From assembly GCA_034509925.1 (NCBI GenBank), contig CM067533.1, forward strand, positions 3,176,535-3,240,534: a stretch of DNA of 64,000 nucleotides, read 5' to 3'. Made by a program: the position numbers and the translations under genes. The DNA comes from Hirudinaria manillensis. Its lineage: Eukaryota; Annelida; Clitellata; Hirudinida; Hirudinidae. Of the stretch, positions 11,939-24,500 are shown piece by piece (position 1 is the stretch's first letter; each line of letters begins with the position of its first letter). A model generated the notes under the pieces. The model ran no database searches and had not been told where the DNA came from. It saw only the letters and a list, made by a program, of their open reading frames with translations.

Positions 11939-12004
11939 GAAGGAACACATTTTACCACAAAAAACAAAAATCGTAGGAATGAGAGAGAATGAGTCAACAG
12001 CTAC

Positions 12005-15000
12005 TTATAAGCCAACGGTGTCAGAGAAATAACTCGGCTGTTGGATGGATTGTAATTTCCTCTTCTTGTTTCCAATTCCAAGGTCGTTGTAGTACTGACG
12101 CGCATCGAGCTTCGAAGTAATCGGCTCACTGACTTCATTCGGCGAAGAGTCTTTTGATCTCTGAGCGGTCGTCCTTTTGCTTTTGTCAGAAACTCTTTTG
12201 CGAGTTTCCCTCTGTTCGTGTATTTCCGTGCTGTTGTTGGACGAGTTCTGTGGCTCGGCAATGTACGTCTGATTCAACGGCTCGTTTCTGTTGAACTGGA
12301 AAAGAAAATATCACATTTTACATATTATTCGTTATTGTTTAGATCATTTATTAAATAATCTAACAGGTAGTCATTATATCATATCATGAATACCATCAAA
12401 ATAAGATTAAGATCAACAATTAAATAAATTAGACAACTCCCAATGGAATTGTGCAAATTCTGAAGTTTTGAAATCGCTCACCCTTGACTTTGTCCTCGGA
12501 GGTGCCGGGGTCAAGCCCGACTTCCACGTAGGGTCGTTATCTAAATCGTCCTGATCTTCACTGGCAGACGAACCGTCGCTTTCTTCTTTCTCTGGGTTGA
12601 GCAGGGTCGTGCGCTTCCTCTTCTGACAGAAACGAGAATAAGAATCGATCGAAGCGATATTAATATTAATAAAAGCACTGACCTGTCTCGGACGAATGAC
12701 GGTACTGAAGAACTCGGACTTGCTGACGTCGTTGGTCGTAGAATCCGATTTGGCGGACGAGGAATGTGCCGACTCCGGCATGAGGGACCCGGAGAGACCG
12801 GTGGTTTTCTTGTATTGGACCTTTGTGAACTCCTTTGGATTTGAATTTGCAGACTATGCATGTATACATGAAAGCACAACGGGATGGTCACATGAGATGA
12901 ATTAGAATTAACAATGCTGCAGACAACATTGTAGCCAGAATTAATTACATTCGCATAAGCTTTTTGTTTGTCTTAGTGATTATGCATCCTTAATATTCAT
13001 TTCTTGTCAATTATCGTGTAATCATTAAAAATAATATATTTAATGCACGAGATTGTATCACAAAATGAAAAACAATATTCAGTGTTTATTCGTGACTAGT
13101 CATAAGACTGACCTTTTTCAGTGCTTCACACTCTTCAGTCTTCCTTAGAAGTTCTTCTTCCAATCTACCGAATTTTTTAACTTCTCCTTCCTACAAACGA
13201 GTTTTGCCAACGTATTTACAATCCTTCATATACAAAACATAGATCTGCAGTTGCAATCATTCTCACCATGAATGCAATTCTTTTCTGGAGTTCCTTGGTT
13301 CGTTCTGTTTCATCTACGTTCGATAAATCAATGGGGTTCTTGATTTGGTTGAGCAGATACAAGACCTGAAAGAGATCTTGTTGATGAGTTTCCGAGAAAA
13401 ACTGAACAAAGCATTACCAGACAATGCTAAATTCCATTGTCAAACTGTCAAATAAATGACAGCATACCTTGCTTTCATGCTCCTTCTGCATTTCAAATTT
13501 CTCTTGTTGACATTCAAGTCTCACTAGTTTGGATGCCTCCTCAATTCTTTGCATCGACTGCGTTAAATCCTCCCACTGCGCCTTCAAGTCGTTCGACTGC
13601 CTGTCCTTCTTGTCCGCTTCGACTTTAGCACTGACGGCCTGAAACGAGTCAAAAAGAATACAATATAATATTTAAGAATATAATCCCATAAAAAGTTTTG
13701 TAAATTGGTGTCACTGTACCGCAGTGAGGAGCCACTTGATGGTACACTTTGCTTCCATCATCGTATGGATGTTTTCCCACCTCGACTTTGCTTTTTCATC
13801 TGCTTGTAGAAGGATTATTTCATTGAAATAAAATTGTAGAGTCGTAAATAATTCCATTTCATGAAAAATATATTCTTCATAGAGGAATAAATTTTGCATA
13901 AACGTTGAATGATGGAATTTGCATCTTACCCTGATCAGCATCCAGTAGTTTTTGCTGCAAATCAGAGATCTGAAGGTTGCAAAGGACCATCTGTTGCTCC
14001 ATGTCTTTGATTTGGTCCTTGATGGCCTGTGTCTCCTCCTCAGACAAGTTTTCCTGAATAAAGAATAAATTATGCAAAAAATGTAAATTAGCTTAATTGG
14101 CTGAATTCCTTCATAAAAAATAAAACATGTGACATGCTCATTGATGCAGACAACAGAGGCACCTTAATGCAGACATTCAGATGTTACCATACATGTCCAT
14201 AGGCAATGAAAATCAAAAATTGAAAGATAGTTAAAATTTTTGCAGAAAATACTTAATACAATGGATTGTTCTAAAAGCAATTGATATCAAATCGTTACAC
14301 GATTATATCAACAACCTTCTCGCACTCTCCCAGCGTTGTTTTCAATTGCAGAATCTGTTGGTTCATCTCCTTCCTCGAGTCCATCTGTTCGTTCAGCTGT
14401 GCACGAGCCTGCTCCACAGTCACCAGCAGTTCCATCTCGTCGTTGACAAGTTTCTGCAAAATTCGATCGACAACTTCAAAACTGTGCAAAAGACGTGTCG
14501 ACAAATTGATGCTTCGAACGTCAAACTGTCCGTCGCCACCATTTTGACCGTCGCTGCCACTTTTAGTTCCGTGACTCACCCTGACTCTGCTCCCGACGCT
14601 GGTGATGTCCGCATTCTCCTGCTTCTTGTTTCTATCGTCGGCAGCGATCCTCTGCCTCATGAGCACCTCTTTCAGCCTGTTGTTTGCGGCTGCCGCTTCT
14701 TCAGCCTTCCTCTTGAGGACGACCTGCTGGTTCTCGTGCTGTCTCTGAAGCTTCGCCATCTCCGCAAGGCGCTTTCGATCCTGAAAAGATGCCGTAAACA
14801 TCGAGCTGAGAGATTCTATCCGATCATAGAATGATCGACTTGGCACTGACGAACCTGGGATTTCAACTGAAGGACCTCCTTGGCCATGTCTGCCTTCATC
14901 TTCCTGAACTGTTCGGCATCGTCTTTGATCTGATTCATTAGTCGTACCCTTTGCTGCTTCATTGACTGTAGACCGACGAAATTAGTCAGGAAAGGTCACA

Positions 15001-18000
15001 AAAAGCACTCTGCAATTCTAAAGCATATCTTACCATGATCTCCTGATTCAACTTCTCAACCTGCTTGTCTGACTGCTCCTTCATTTTGAGCATCCTCATC
15101 TGTTCGGTCACCTTTTTCCTCAGCTGCTGAATCTGACCCTCGAGATCCTGGATTCTCTTTCTTCGTTGTTCAGCAACTCTGGGGAAAACAAAGTACATTT
15201 AAAGTCACAAACATGTAAGAGTAGGCATGGTTAGTGATGATGAACATTGAATGTGTTGTAAATATGTAAGATTCTGCAAGAATTCATGAGTTGAATGTAA
15301 CACTAAATATATTCATAAAGGAGAATTGTCTATTCTAAGGAAGACAAAAAAAGCACAATCCTCACTTGTTATTGTTGTTGACTGATCTGACACCTTGCAT
15401 CTGAGCAACCAATTCATCTCTTTCCTTCTGGAACTTCTCAATCTCCCCTTCCATCTCCTTAACTTGTTGCTAGGAGCAACGTAGAACATTATTAATATAA
15501 TTCTAAAAATTAACTACAATCGTCTAGGTTTTTATTTGAGTTATCGTAGCAACTCAACTATCCATATCCTACCCTGTGCAACTTTCCATAGCAAAATCAG
15601 CATGTGGTGATGAACATGAAGTATTAACGTTAAGAAGAAATTATGTTATAATAACGTTACTAATCACTACAAAATTAATCAACTCAGATTTCTAAGCAAC
15701 AAAACCAATTCACAAGCATACCTCATGCTTCTCTCTCATCTCCAGTATTTCTTTGCTGTTGTTCTCCATCTGCGATGCAAGTTCTTGTGTCTTGTGCAGA
15801 CGAAGATTCAGTTCCTTCAACTCTCTGCTCATCTGCGCCTGCTTGAGGACGTGTTTGCTCCTCATTTCTTCCTGAACCTCGTCCGGTTCGTTCACGGACG
15901 CCTCCTCGTAATTCTGCTGCTCCGACAACTTCCCGTCTACATCGTTCTGAAAAGAACCGAGAAGAATATCAAAGTATTGTTACAACATTTAAATGTTTAA
16001 GTGAACCAACATATCTCCAATAATTAATCTAAAAATCCACATAAATTTACCTCGATTTGCAACAACTTTTCCTGTACTTGTTTTACAAGATTCAATTCCA
16101 TCTGAGTGGCATCACAGCCTTCTTCGTTGAGCTTCGAGGCGTCAAACAGTTGGTTTATTCCGAGCCTGAAATGTTAATAATCGATCATAAAAGATCACAG
16201 TTCAATATAACGGATGTCTATAGAGCGATGCACAGACAGCCATTAGTGCATTTTATAGAGTCATGCAAATGAATTTTGTCTCACTTAGTGGTTTCTTTTA
16301 TATCGTGGAGTTTTTCCTTCAAACAATCCATGGCCATTTCTGTCTTGAAGACCTTCTCCATCAGTTCGGTGTTTTGAATAACAGATGCCTGAAGCTCATT
16401 CACCAGTTGCAGTTTTTCATCCTGCATTACAAAATCCAATGATGCATCATCAATCGTGTCAATTCAATCAAACTGATTGCCAACCAAATGCATTTCACGT
16501 GTCAACAATCAGATAACAAACCTCCAATTTCTTTATCTTTTCTTGCATGTTTCCATCTATGCATGGTAAGCTTTTGATGGCCCCCATGTTCATGCCATTA
16601 GACTGCAGTTCCTGGACCTAATAAATTAATTAATAAACTTAATAAATTAACTAAATAAACTAAATTAATAAATAAAATAAATAAACTAAATTAATAAATA
16701 AAATAAATAAACTTAACATTCGAAATCTTAATAAACATGAACATGCTATCGCCAATATTTTCTAATATTTACTAATCGTTAACACGCAAAAAATTAAACA
16801 CTGGCAATTCAAACAGCAAATCTCACCAGTTGCCTGAGTTTTATTAACTCCGCGATTTGCGGGTCGCGGTTGACGACGGGTTTGTTCTTGATCTTCCTCG
16901 CCCTGTCGGCGTATCTGAGGGTGTTGATGGTTTCTTCCATGTTGGAGTCGGCAGGACTCACGCAGGCCATCATCAGGGTGTGACTGTTGCCACCTAGTGA
17001 ATCTTTTAAAAGAAATCGTTGTTCATTGACTTCAATCTGATGGCATGTTGAGGACCAAAGGAATAGCAATCGTTGTTTGCAAACGACATGTTATGAAATC
17101 AATGATTTTTGGAGTGTTCAGCCATTCTTTCAGAGCATTCTCAAAAAAGTTGAGAATAACAAATAATGAAGCTACTGACCTTGAAGCAGTCTGGTGAGCT
17201 TGCTGTCCCTGTAAGGAATGTGCCCCCTTTTAGAATTATCATCACCCAGGGCGCTGATGACGTTCCCAAGCACCAGAAGACCTTTGTTAATGTTGATTCC
17301 TGTTTGGTAATTTTTTGGAATTCAGTGACTCTAAAATGGTGATTTAGAATTCATTTACTCCTTTGAAACTCCACAAACCTTCTTTCAGTCTCTCTCCCTC
17401 TGCGTGAGTCTTTTTTATTCTTTCAGATCCAGCCAAATCAACGAGGTGGAATTTTGCTTTGCAGAAATCTTGGCTGTTGTAAGTTTAACAAAAAAAATTA
17501 AAAGCAATTTCAATGCAAACAACACGCTTTGCAATTTCAACAACAATAACAACAACAACCTGTCACTGATGCTCTTCCTGTCAAGGTGAACTGTAAAAAT
17601 GGCATGAGATCGACTCGACTGATTGTTCATTGCAGTGGCTCCCACAGTTCTGCTTTGAGATCCTTCTTCGAGGCACTTCATTGTCTCCTCAAAACTCTTG
17701 ACTTCGAGCTCGGACATGCCAGTCAGCTGCAAATTAATGAAAAATTAATTAACTAGTTCTTTCTATTAGGTCTCTGCTTTGAAAATCATTTCAAAGACTG
17801 ACCTTGACTCCCACATTGTCATTTAAAATCTGCACTTGATCTTTCTCCCTCTTTGTGGGAGGAACAAACAGATCAAAGAGGTCATCTTTGTAGAGCTACA
17901 TAAAATAACAAGAAAATTCAAACTTTGAGAATAGAGAATACATTACTGACAAAGAAGTTTCAAAAATATCGACTCATACCTCCAGGTATGACACCCTGAT

Positions 18001-18474
18001 GACAAATTGATATTTTTGCTCCATGTCTTTTATGCCTGTAAATAGGTCCTTGATGACACGTGGGATGATTCCCACCACTTCCTCATCTGTATCAAGACTC
18101 ACTCCATAGCCACCACCCATAGAATAGGTCTTGCCACTGCCTGTCTGTCCATAGGCCAAAACTGTGGCATTGTAACCTGAGATGGAATATCAGAATTTCA
18201 CATAAGAGCATGCATGTAATTTAATAAAAGAATACAACTCCACACCTTTGAATAATCCTTGAACAAGAGGTAAAACTGATTCCTGGTATACTGTGGATTG
18301 CTCGGTGTTAGGGCCAAATACATAATCAAAGGTGAATGCCTTGTCCTTTCCAACTATAAGTTGAGGCTCTCCTGGCACAAACTGAAGGCAACATTGACAC
18401 CCATCTTTTTGTTCCTTTTGAATCAAAGGTCTACATCTGACAGCAACTTTTACAGGTATGACTTTCTCTCCCAT
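12005..18474 (-). CDS. KIF4: Chromokinesin KIF4 (kinesin-4 family), 23 exons, complete, no cysteine-rich domain seen
   Basis: Plus-end motor of mitotic chromosomes and the spindle midzone. Exons in coding order: 18474-18246, 18176-17980, 17895-17803, 17726-17560, 17473-17379, 17299-17180, 17002-16827, 16617-16522, 16421-16285, 16165-16051, 15946-15722, 15469-15366, 15178-15034, 14965-14855, 14780-14316, 14053-13930, 13802-13720, 13638-13468, 13365-13267, 13190-13113, 12853-12683, 12622-12482, 12295-12005. All phases agree, giving 1210 residues (human KIF4A 1232). The motor has P-loop GQTGSGKT (86-93), NNQSSRSH (207-214) and DLAGSE (241-246), then the KIF4 neck [16 protein letters not shown]. 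Long coiled coil follows, with family blocks [34 protein letters not shown] and [14 protein letters not shown]. The tail has [12 protein letters not shown], then a KR-rich last exon ending [10 protein letters not shown], like the SFFSGC end of vertebrate KIF4. The CSCKGWC-type iron-sulfur/cysteine-rich segment expected just after the acidic DDPTWK block is absent. Confidence 0.95.
16616..16722. repeat. AT-rich minisatellite in a KIF4 intron
   Basis: The intron between KIF4 exons 7 and 8 holds repeated modules of AATAAATAAAATAAATAAAC and TAAATTAATAAA, about 30 bases per longer module. It starts right at the exon 8 acceptor. Confidence 0.6.
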
Positions 18475-21400
18475 ATTAATAGTTTAGATGTAAGCCTGTT
18501 GTAAAACAATTTGCTAATTTAATCTATAATGCACCGAAAACTATCCTTATATTCGAAATACCTGTGCTGAGCATTTAAATAAAAAATTCAATTAAATAAT
18601 TTGAATTTTGAAGGTTTGCATGAAATATTGGTTGGTTGTTTATCCAAGAAGTCAGTTCGGTTTCAAAGCGATTACAAGTTTGCAACTTGGTGAAAATTCT
18701 CTATCAAAATAACAGATGAAATATCGTCCTCGAGCTTGTATTTACTTTTATAAAACTCCACGCACCCGCAACAAAAACAACGAGATGCCGCCCAATTTTG
18801 AATGAATATTCTATGCAGGCTACAATAGATAACCTATGGCAAGATCAACTTATTTTATATATTAAATTTTAGTTAAGTAGAAAATCAGTTAAAACGCTTT
18901 AAATAATTTTTGTACTAACAAAAAAATTAAAGTATCTTTCCAAAATGTAATACTATAAAATATATTTTGGCGTTAGAATTGACCAGCAATGTTTGCCGAT
19001 TTGTGATAAAGTATGTAACTTGTAATACAATCTATAACATGATTATTCAAACTTGTTTCGCTGCGGGTCACATGCGGTAAATCACACGTTCATCCGGACC
19101 ATTCACCCGAAGAACTGTGTTGCCACATCTAGTTTATTTCAGACAAATTGATAACATTTATTAACTAACAGGGCCCAGTATTTTCTAGACCTAATTAAAC
19201 CAACGGTGCTCCTACGATTTTTATCGTCGGTCATATTATGCTTGTTTGTACTATTCTAAATTTCTTTTGGTACCGACGCGAAATGACGATTGTTATCAAC
19301 GGGGGTCGATCTCTAAATGACGAGGTATCACCTGGGTCTCGAGGACGCGGTCGACCGATTGAAGTTAATGATTTTCGTTACGAGTTTCTGTTCACAAATG
19401 GCGCACATCAACCAAGAGAATCACCTAAATGTTTTCTCTGACCACTAGTGTAATACTGAAACAGTGCTGACAAATGCTTCTTATTAAGAATTCATTAAAA
19501 GTTCTTACATTTTCATTCGTCGGTGTTGAAATCCTAAAATACATTACAACTAGATGATTGAATATATCATAGTTCTCACCGTACCAGTAGTGGCAAAGAA
19601 GTTTGGAGCCCAGAGCAAAACCCCCAAAATTTTCGCCCTCGATACCCGACTTCCCGTCCCAGTATTTCTTTTAGCATCCAGCATCACCTTATAGAGGCAA
19701 CTTCCCCGTCAACACTAGCAGCTTAACAAATCTCCAAAACCTAAAATGCTTTTGAATAAGGACGTGCTGGATATCCAAATATTCACTCCTTTATTCTCTA
19801 AGTTTATGTTCAATTAAATCGTTTAACCTGTATATTGCACGCATGTAATCCAGTCAAGAGCTTGTAGTACATACAAGGGACAATATGCAATTGAAGGTGA
19901 TGGCGCGTACGAGCCACAGAGGCCCGGTTGTTTTGCTTTGCCCCGCCGGCCGGCTAGCCAGCGACAAACCGCGGTTCAAGAACGTCATAGTTGTTTCTAA
20001 ACCCGATCTCCGTTCGTTATCTGTTGTCGTCCTGCTAGTTCAAATAAAAGTAATAAAACTCATTCTTTCCGTGTTACCGCTACCAGCTCTATACAGTAGA
20101 CGTTGACTGAAACAGCATAGTTAGTATTGTGTTAATGAAAATAAGTATTAATTTAATAACACTCCAGTTTTCATTAATTGATTCAATTTATAATCCAACA
20201 AATCCATCGGTGATTTTCTGAGTCCCTTTGGCGCTCCCACCGGGGCCCGGGGCTATTGTTCCGGCTGACCTATTAACCATCCCCAAAATGATTCGACTTC
20301 GAATACCCATCGAGCACTTCGTGTAAATGCAGCACGATGTTGAATCCAAGATCTATAACGTGTCACTGGTTTCATAGTTAGTGACACAAAACAAAAGAGT
20401 GACAATTACAACAGTAATAATAAAAGTTTTAGAGGTGTCTCATCCCGGAGTGGTAGTGTCTATGCCGTCATTGGTTGAGACATTTGGAGACTTAAAACTT
20501 CACGTTTTATTCTCTAAAATTATGAGGAAAATGCTCAAACCTTACATAATTTAATAAATTAGGATTAGTTTTTAACTTTAACAATAAAAATCTTCACCAA
20601 TAACTGAATCATATTAAAGTTAATTCGAATGGATGGAGAGTGTCTCAATCATCTCCACTCTCCCCTATCATCATTTCCTACCCAACCGGGTTCGCCCTGA
20701 ATACCTTCCTCCGCAAGGAGTTTTACGCCCAACCGCTCAGAATCCTTTAAGCCCTTTTTAGACATATGCTACTAATAATGTTCAGTGTTATTATTATTAT
20801 TATTATTATTTATGATGGTCCGCCTTCTTCGATAACATACCATCTAAAACAAGTAGACTGTTAAATCATTTTAGAACTATATAGAGTAAAATAAATTAAT
20901 GAGCTAAGAAAAAAGCCAATCATCTCAAAATATCGAAAAAATAATATTAATCACCACGGATTAACCGATATGGATTTTCTATCGTACTTTTAATTTAAAA
21001 TGATTTTTTTCTGGCTGAATAGTTTTTTAACAATGTAAATCCTTTGCGTTTAAATAAGCTGTAGTTCTTTACGAGTGACAAACACTATATTTTTACGGAT
21101 TACTCTACTTGTAAACAACTGTTTTTAGCCTTTGGTGCGCTGTGCAGATTGTCACATAAACTTTTATCCGCAGTGAATGCTTTCAAAATTTGGTAAATAT
21201 CGAAAGGTTAGAAATGTTGAATGATGCATCTTGTCACCATTCGTACGTCGTCTGCTTTGCTATCAGAACTTTTCATGTTATCGACTCATCATATGATGTG
21301 AAATGTGTTCTGTTCCACTCCTCACATAGTTTAGTGCATTTCAAGCAACAGATGATTGACCTATAAAATGATAAATGTTTCAGTGCAAAATATTTTTTGT

Positions 21401-21528
21401 TTATAAAGGTGAACTTGGCAATAATTACTGACCAGCCCCGAAATGAGTATGTTTGACATCTTCGTTTGCCTTCAGTTTGCAACATAATTTCTTAATAATG
21501 TAAAGTCCATTTATTTATAGCTTTGCAG
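18475..21528. other. Intergenic region between KIF4 and RUFY, presumed to hold RUFY exon 1
   Basis: The two flanking genes are divergent, so both promoters should lie here. RUFY's first exon must also be here because its exon at 21529 starts with an acceptor. No convincing first exon was found. Frames at 19238-19441 and 19885-20106 are open but show no RUFY similarity. Short GC-rich patches (about 19590-19690, 19915-19975, 20225-20265) stand out from the AT-rich background and may be decayed mobile-element pieces. TAT repeats lie at 20789-20813. Confidence 0.4.
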
Positions 21529-24500
21529 GACAGATGTAAAGTTGAAAGATGTAATTTGATAAGTATATGCAAGCTTGTCATGAAATCCTTGATAGATTCA
21601 AGTCTTTCAAAAGGATACAAGCCCAGCGGTGACAATGATGATATCCACTTGGAACGTTTTTTAATTGTCCTCGAGAACATTTTGTATCATGAGTCCAGAG
21701 GTTGGTTGGAGCAAGTTTCATAGGTGAAATCCCAGAAATAATTTGTGTTGTTGCAATGTCAGCATGAGTTTTATGAATGATCACATGGCTGATCATAAAG
21801 CTTTGTTGCTTTTTTGCCTTTGATTAAATGAGTTGCTTTAAAAACTAATGTGTTTATGTGTGCCTAAGTCACTGCATTTCAAGAAAGAATTCAAAATTCT
21901 TTTGCTTGCAGTAATACACATTTTAAATGATTATTAATGTTATTATTATTATTACAAATGTGCAGATATTTAGAGAATAGGTGACAGTCTGCATTAAGTT
22001 TGTAATCTATAATGATGATCTTTTAGTATTCTGATATTCTTCTTAAATGATACAGCATAATATTATGTAGATATTAAATTGAACAATAATATTGAATTTG
22101 TTCAACAATATTGAATTTGTTCAATTATTGGTACAATTGAATGTTATTGAGTAATTTTCTTATTCAAAAAGTTGGAAAGTTCATTAATGAGTTCAATTAA
22201 TTGTTTCATGAACATTCGAAGGAAAGAAAGGCTTACTGAAGGAGAGCAGAGATGTTTGGAGGCTCATTGAGCACCTCGGTGGCTTCTCGCGAAACATCTT
22301 GGACATGGTGACCAGCATACGAGACATGTCGAACATCAAGTAAGCCCTGCACTTGCTTTTCGTTCGTTCTTGAATTTAAATTTATAAATATATTATACAT
22401 TATATTATTAAAATATATTAAAATCGGTTATGGTTACCTTTTGGTTGCGACAGGACTGGCTTGGGTCGCACGAGGGCTTGGCTGAGGCTGGCTATGATGC
22501 AGAAGAAGCTGGCAGAGTACTTTGCATTGATCATTGATCATAGGATGGAACTAGGGTTATTATTAACATTTCCCAACTTTGATTTGTAATCTGCTATATG
22601 TTCCATTATTATCAATACTACCATTATTGCTGTTGTTGTTAGTATTAAGACTTGCATCTTAATTATATCTCTTTGGAGTCTTATTCAGATATTTATTTAG
22701 TTATTTAGATATTTAGCGATGGAAATAAACGCTTTAAAATTGAAGAGATTATTACGAACCCGGTTCGCTGATGATGGCTGACGAACTGAGTGTCGTCTGC
22801 GGTCTCCTGGTCGGAATCAACTTCCTCGATTGCATCATCGTCTTCAAAGATGAAGATCTCGACATGCCCGTGGGTTTTGTCATCCGGCTACCTTAATAAC
22901 TTAATTAGGTTTTTCTTGACATAATTTTATCTAATAACATGGTTACATGGTTGGGTCTAGTTATTTATCAAGTTAATATTTTGAATGTATTCGTTAAATT
23001 GCCTTACGTTTTAAGGATTTGTTGGTCAAAATATAAGCATTGTACATTATGATTCAGCTGGGTATAATAGATTACAGTTCCTACTTGAAAGAGGTCATGC
23101 CATCAGAAAATGCAGTTGAAATTCCAACAAAAAGGTTTTTCATTTGGAAACATAACCTTTCAATATAAATATGAGATATAACCTGTATTATTATTAATAT
23201 TATAATAACCTGTATTATTATTAATATTATAATAACCTGTATTATTATTATTATAATAACCATTATTATTATTATTATTATAACCATTATTATTATTATT
23301 ATAACCATTATTATTATTATAATAACCTGAATTATTAGTATTATTACTATGCATTATATTGTTATATATTTCTATATTCAGTGAAGATAAAACTGATGTG
23401 AATCTTCTGATTGAACAAAAGCATTACTTAGAAGAACTCAACAAAAACCAAAGGTCATTTCAACCAATATTCCATGATATAAATTATACAGTAAAATCTA
23501 TGAATTAGTGCAACCAAGAACAGGGTAAAACCTGTCCTAAGGGCTGTTTTTTTAGGAATCAATTTTACTTTCATTTAATATAAACACCTTGTAAAAGAGA
23601 TAACCTGTCCATGGATGTACCATTTTTGGGCCAAAATCTAAGTGCCTCTATATAAGGCAGATTTTGCTGCATATCTATGACGTATTACATGACAATATTG
23701 TACAATATACAATGTATAACGTATATGAACTTCTGTTTAATTTTAGTTCAACCCTGGCAAACATCACTCGAAAACTTGATTTGCTGACCTCTGAAAACAC
23801 GTTGCTTCAAGAGGAAATCGTGACGACCAAGTTGAGTCTCGTTCAACTCCAGAAGGAAAACGTGATCCTTCAGAACGAAAACTTAACCCTCTGCGAGGTT
23901 CACAAGAGAGAAATCATCGTGAGTAACTCGTTTGTGAATTGTTTGCTCTCTGTGAACTTGAATCATTGAATCAAAGTGTTAGAAGGATGGTACGTAATGC
24001 ATAAGAAGATGATGATTCTCAGAAAGATGGATTTGACTGCTAAATGTCATTAATATTTTGTAATATATGTTTAATTGTTATAAATTGGTTATGACTGAAT
24101 GAATGAAATTCATGATTTTTTTCAGAACTCCCAGAAAGACATTGAAACTGAAAGGGACACGTACAACAAGTCGAGATTGGGATTGAATGCTTTGTGTGAG
24201 GAGACTGAAAAGGTATTGAACGACCAGGTTCAAATGAGATTGGTTGGTTTTGAGAGTTTCTTTTTTACTTTTTTTAAAATTATTTTTATTATTATTTTGT
24301 TCTTTGTTTGTGCCTTTGATTGCATTTAACTTCTGTTAATGATGTTAAGCTTATCCAGAAATTAACTGCTTTATCATAGTTTTTCAAGCCTTTTATTTCT
24401 TAATGCCATAATATTCTTGACAATAAGCAGATATTTGCTTTATAAATAGCAGTAACATTTCATACTTTGGGTCCAATTTGCATCTTCCAAGTAATTCTTC

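Larger units (their letters stand above)
11539..12004. other. Convergent intergenic region between PITP and KIF4
   Basis: 466 bases between two stop codons of convergent genes. It contains 3' ends of both and no frame with homology. Searching it specifically for the cysteine-rich domain missing from KIF4 gave nothing. Confidence 0.6.

Noticed and set aside
19238..19441. Open frame considered as RUFY exon 1
   Set aside because: No similarity to RUFY N-termini and no good donor in the right phase was found.
23081..23354. Poly-Ile and poly-Asn frames on the minus strand
   Set aside because: They are translations of an ATT-type microsatellite in a RUFY intron.
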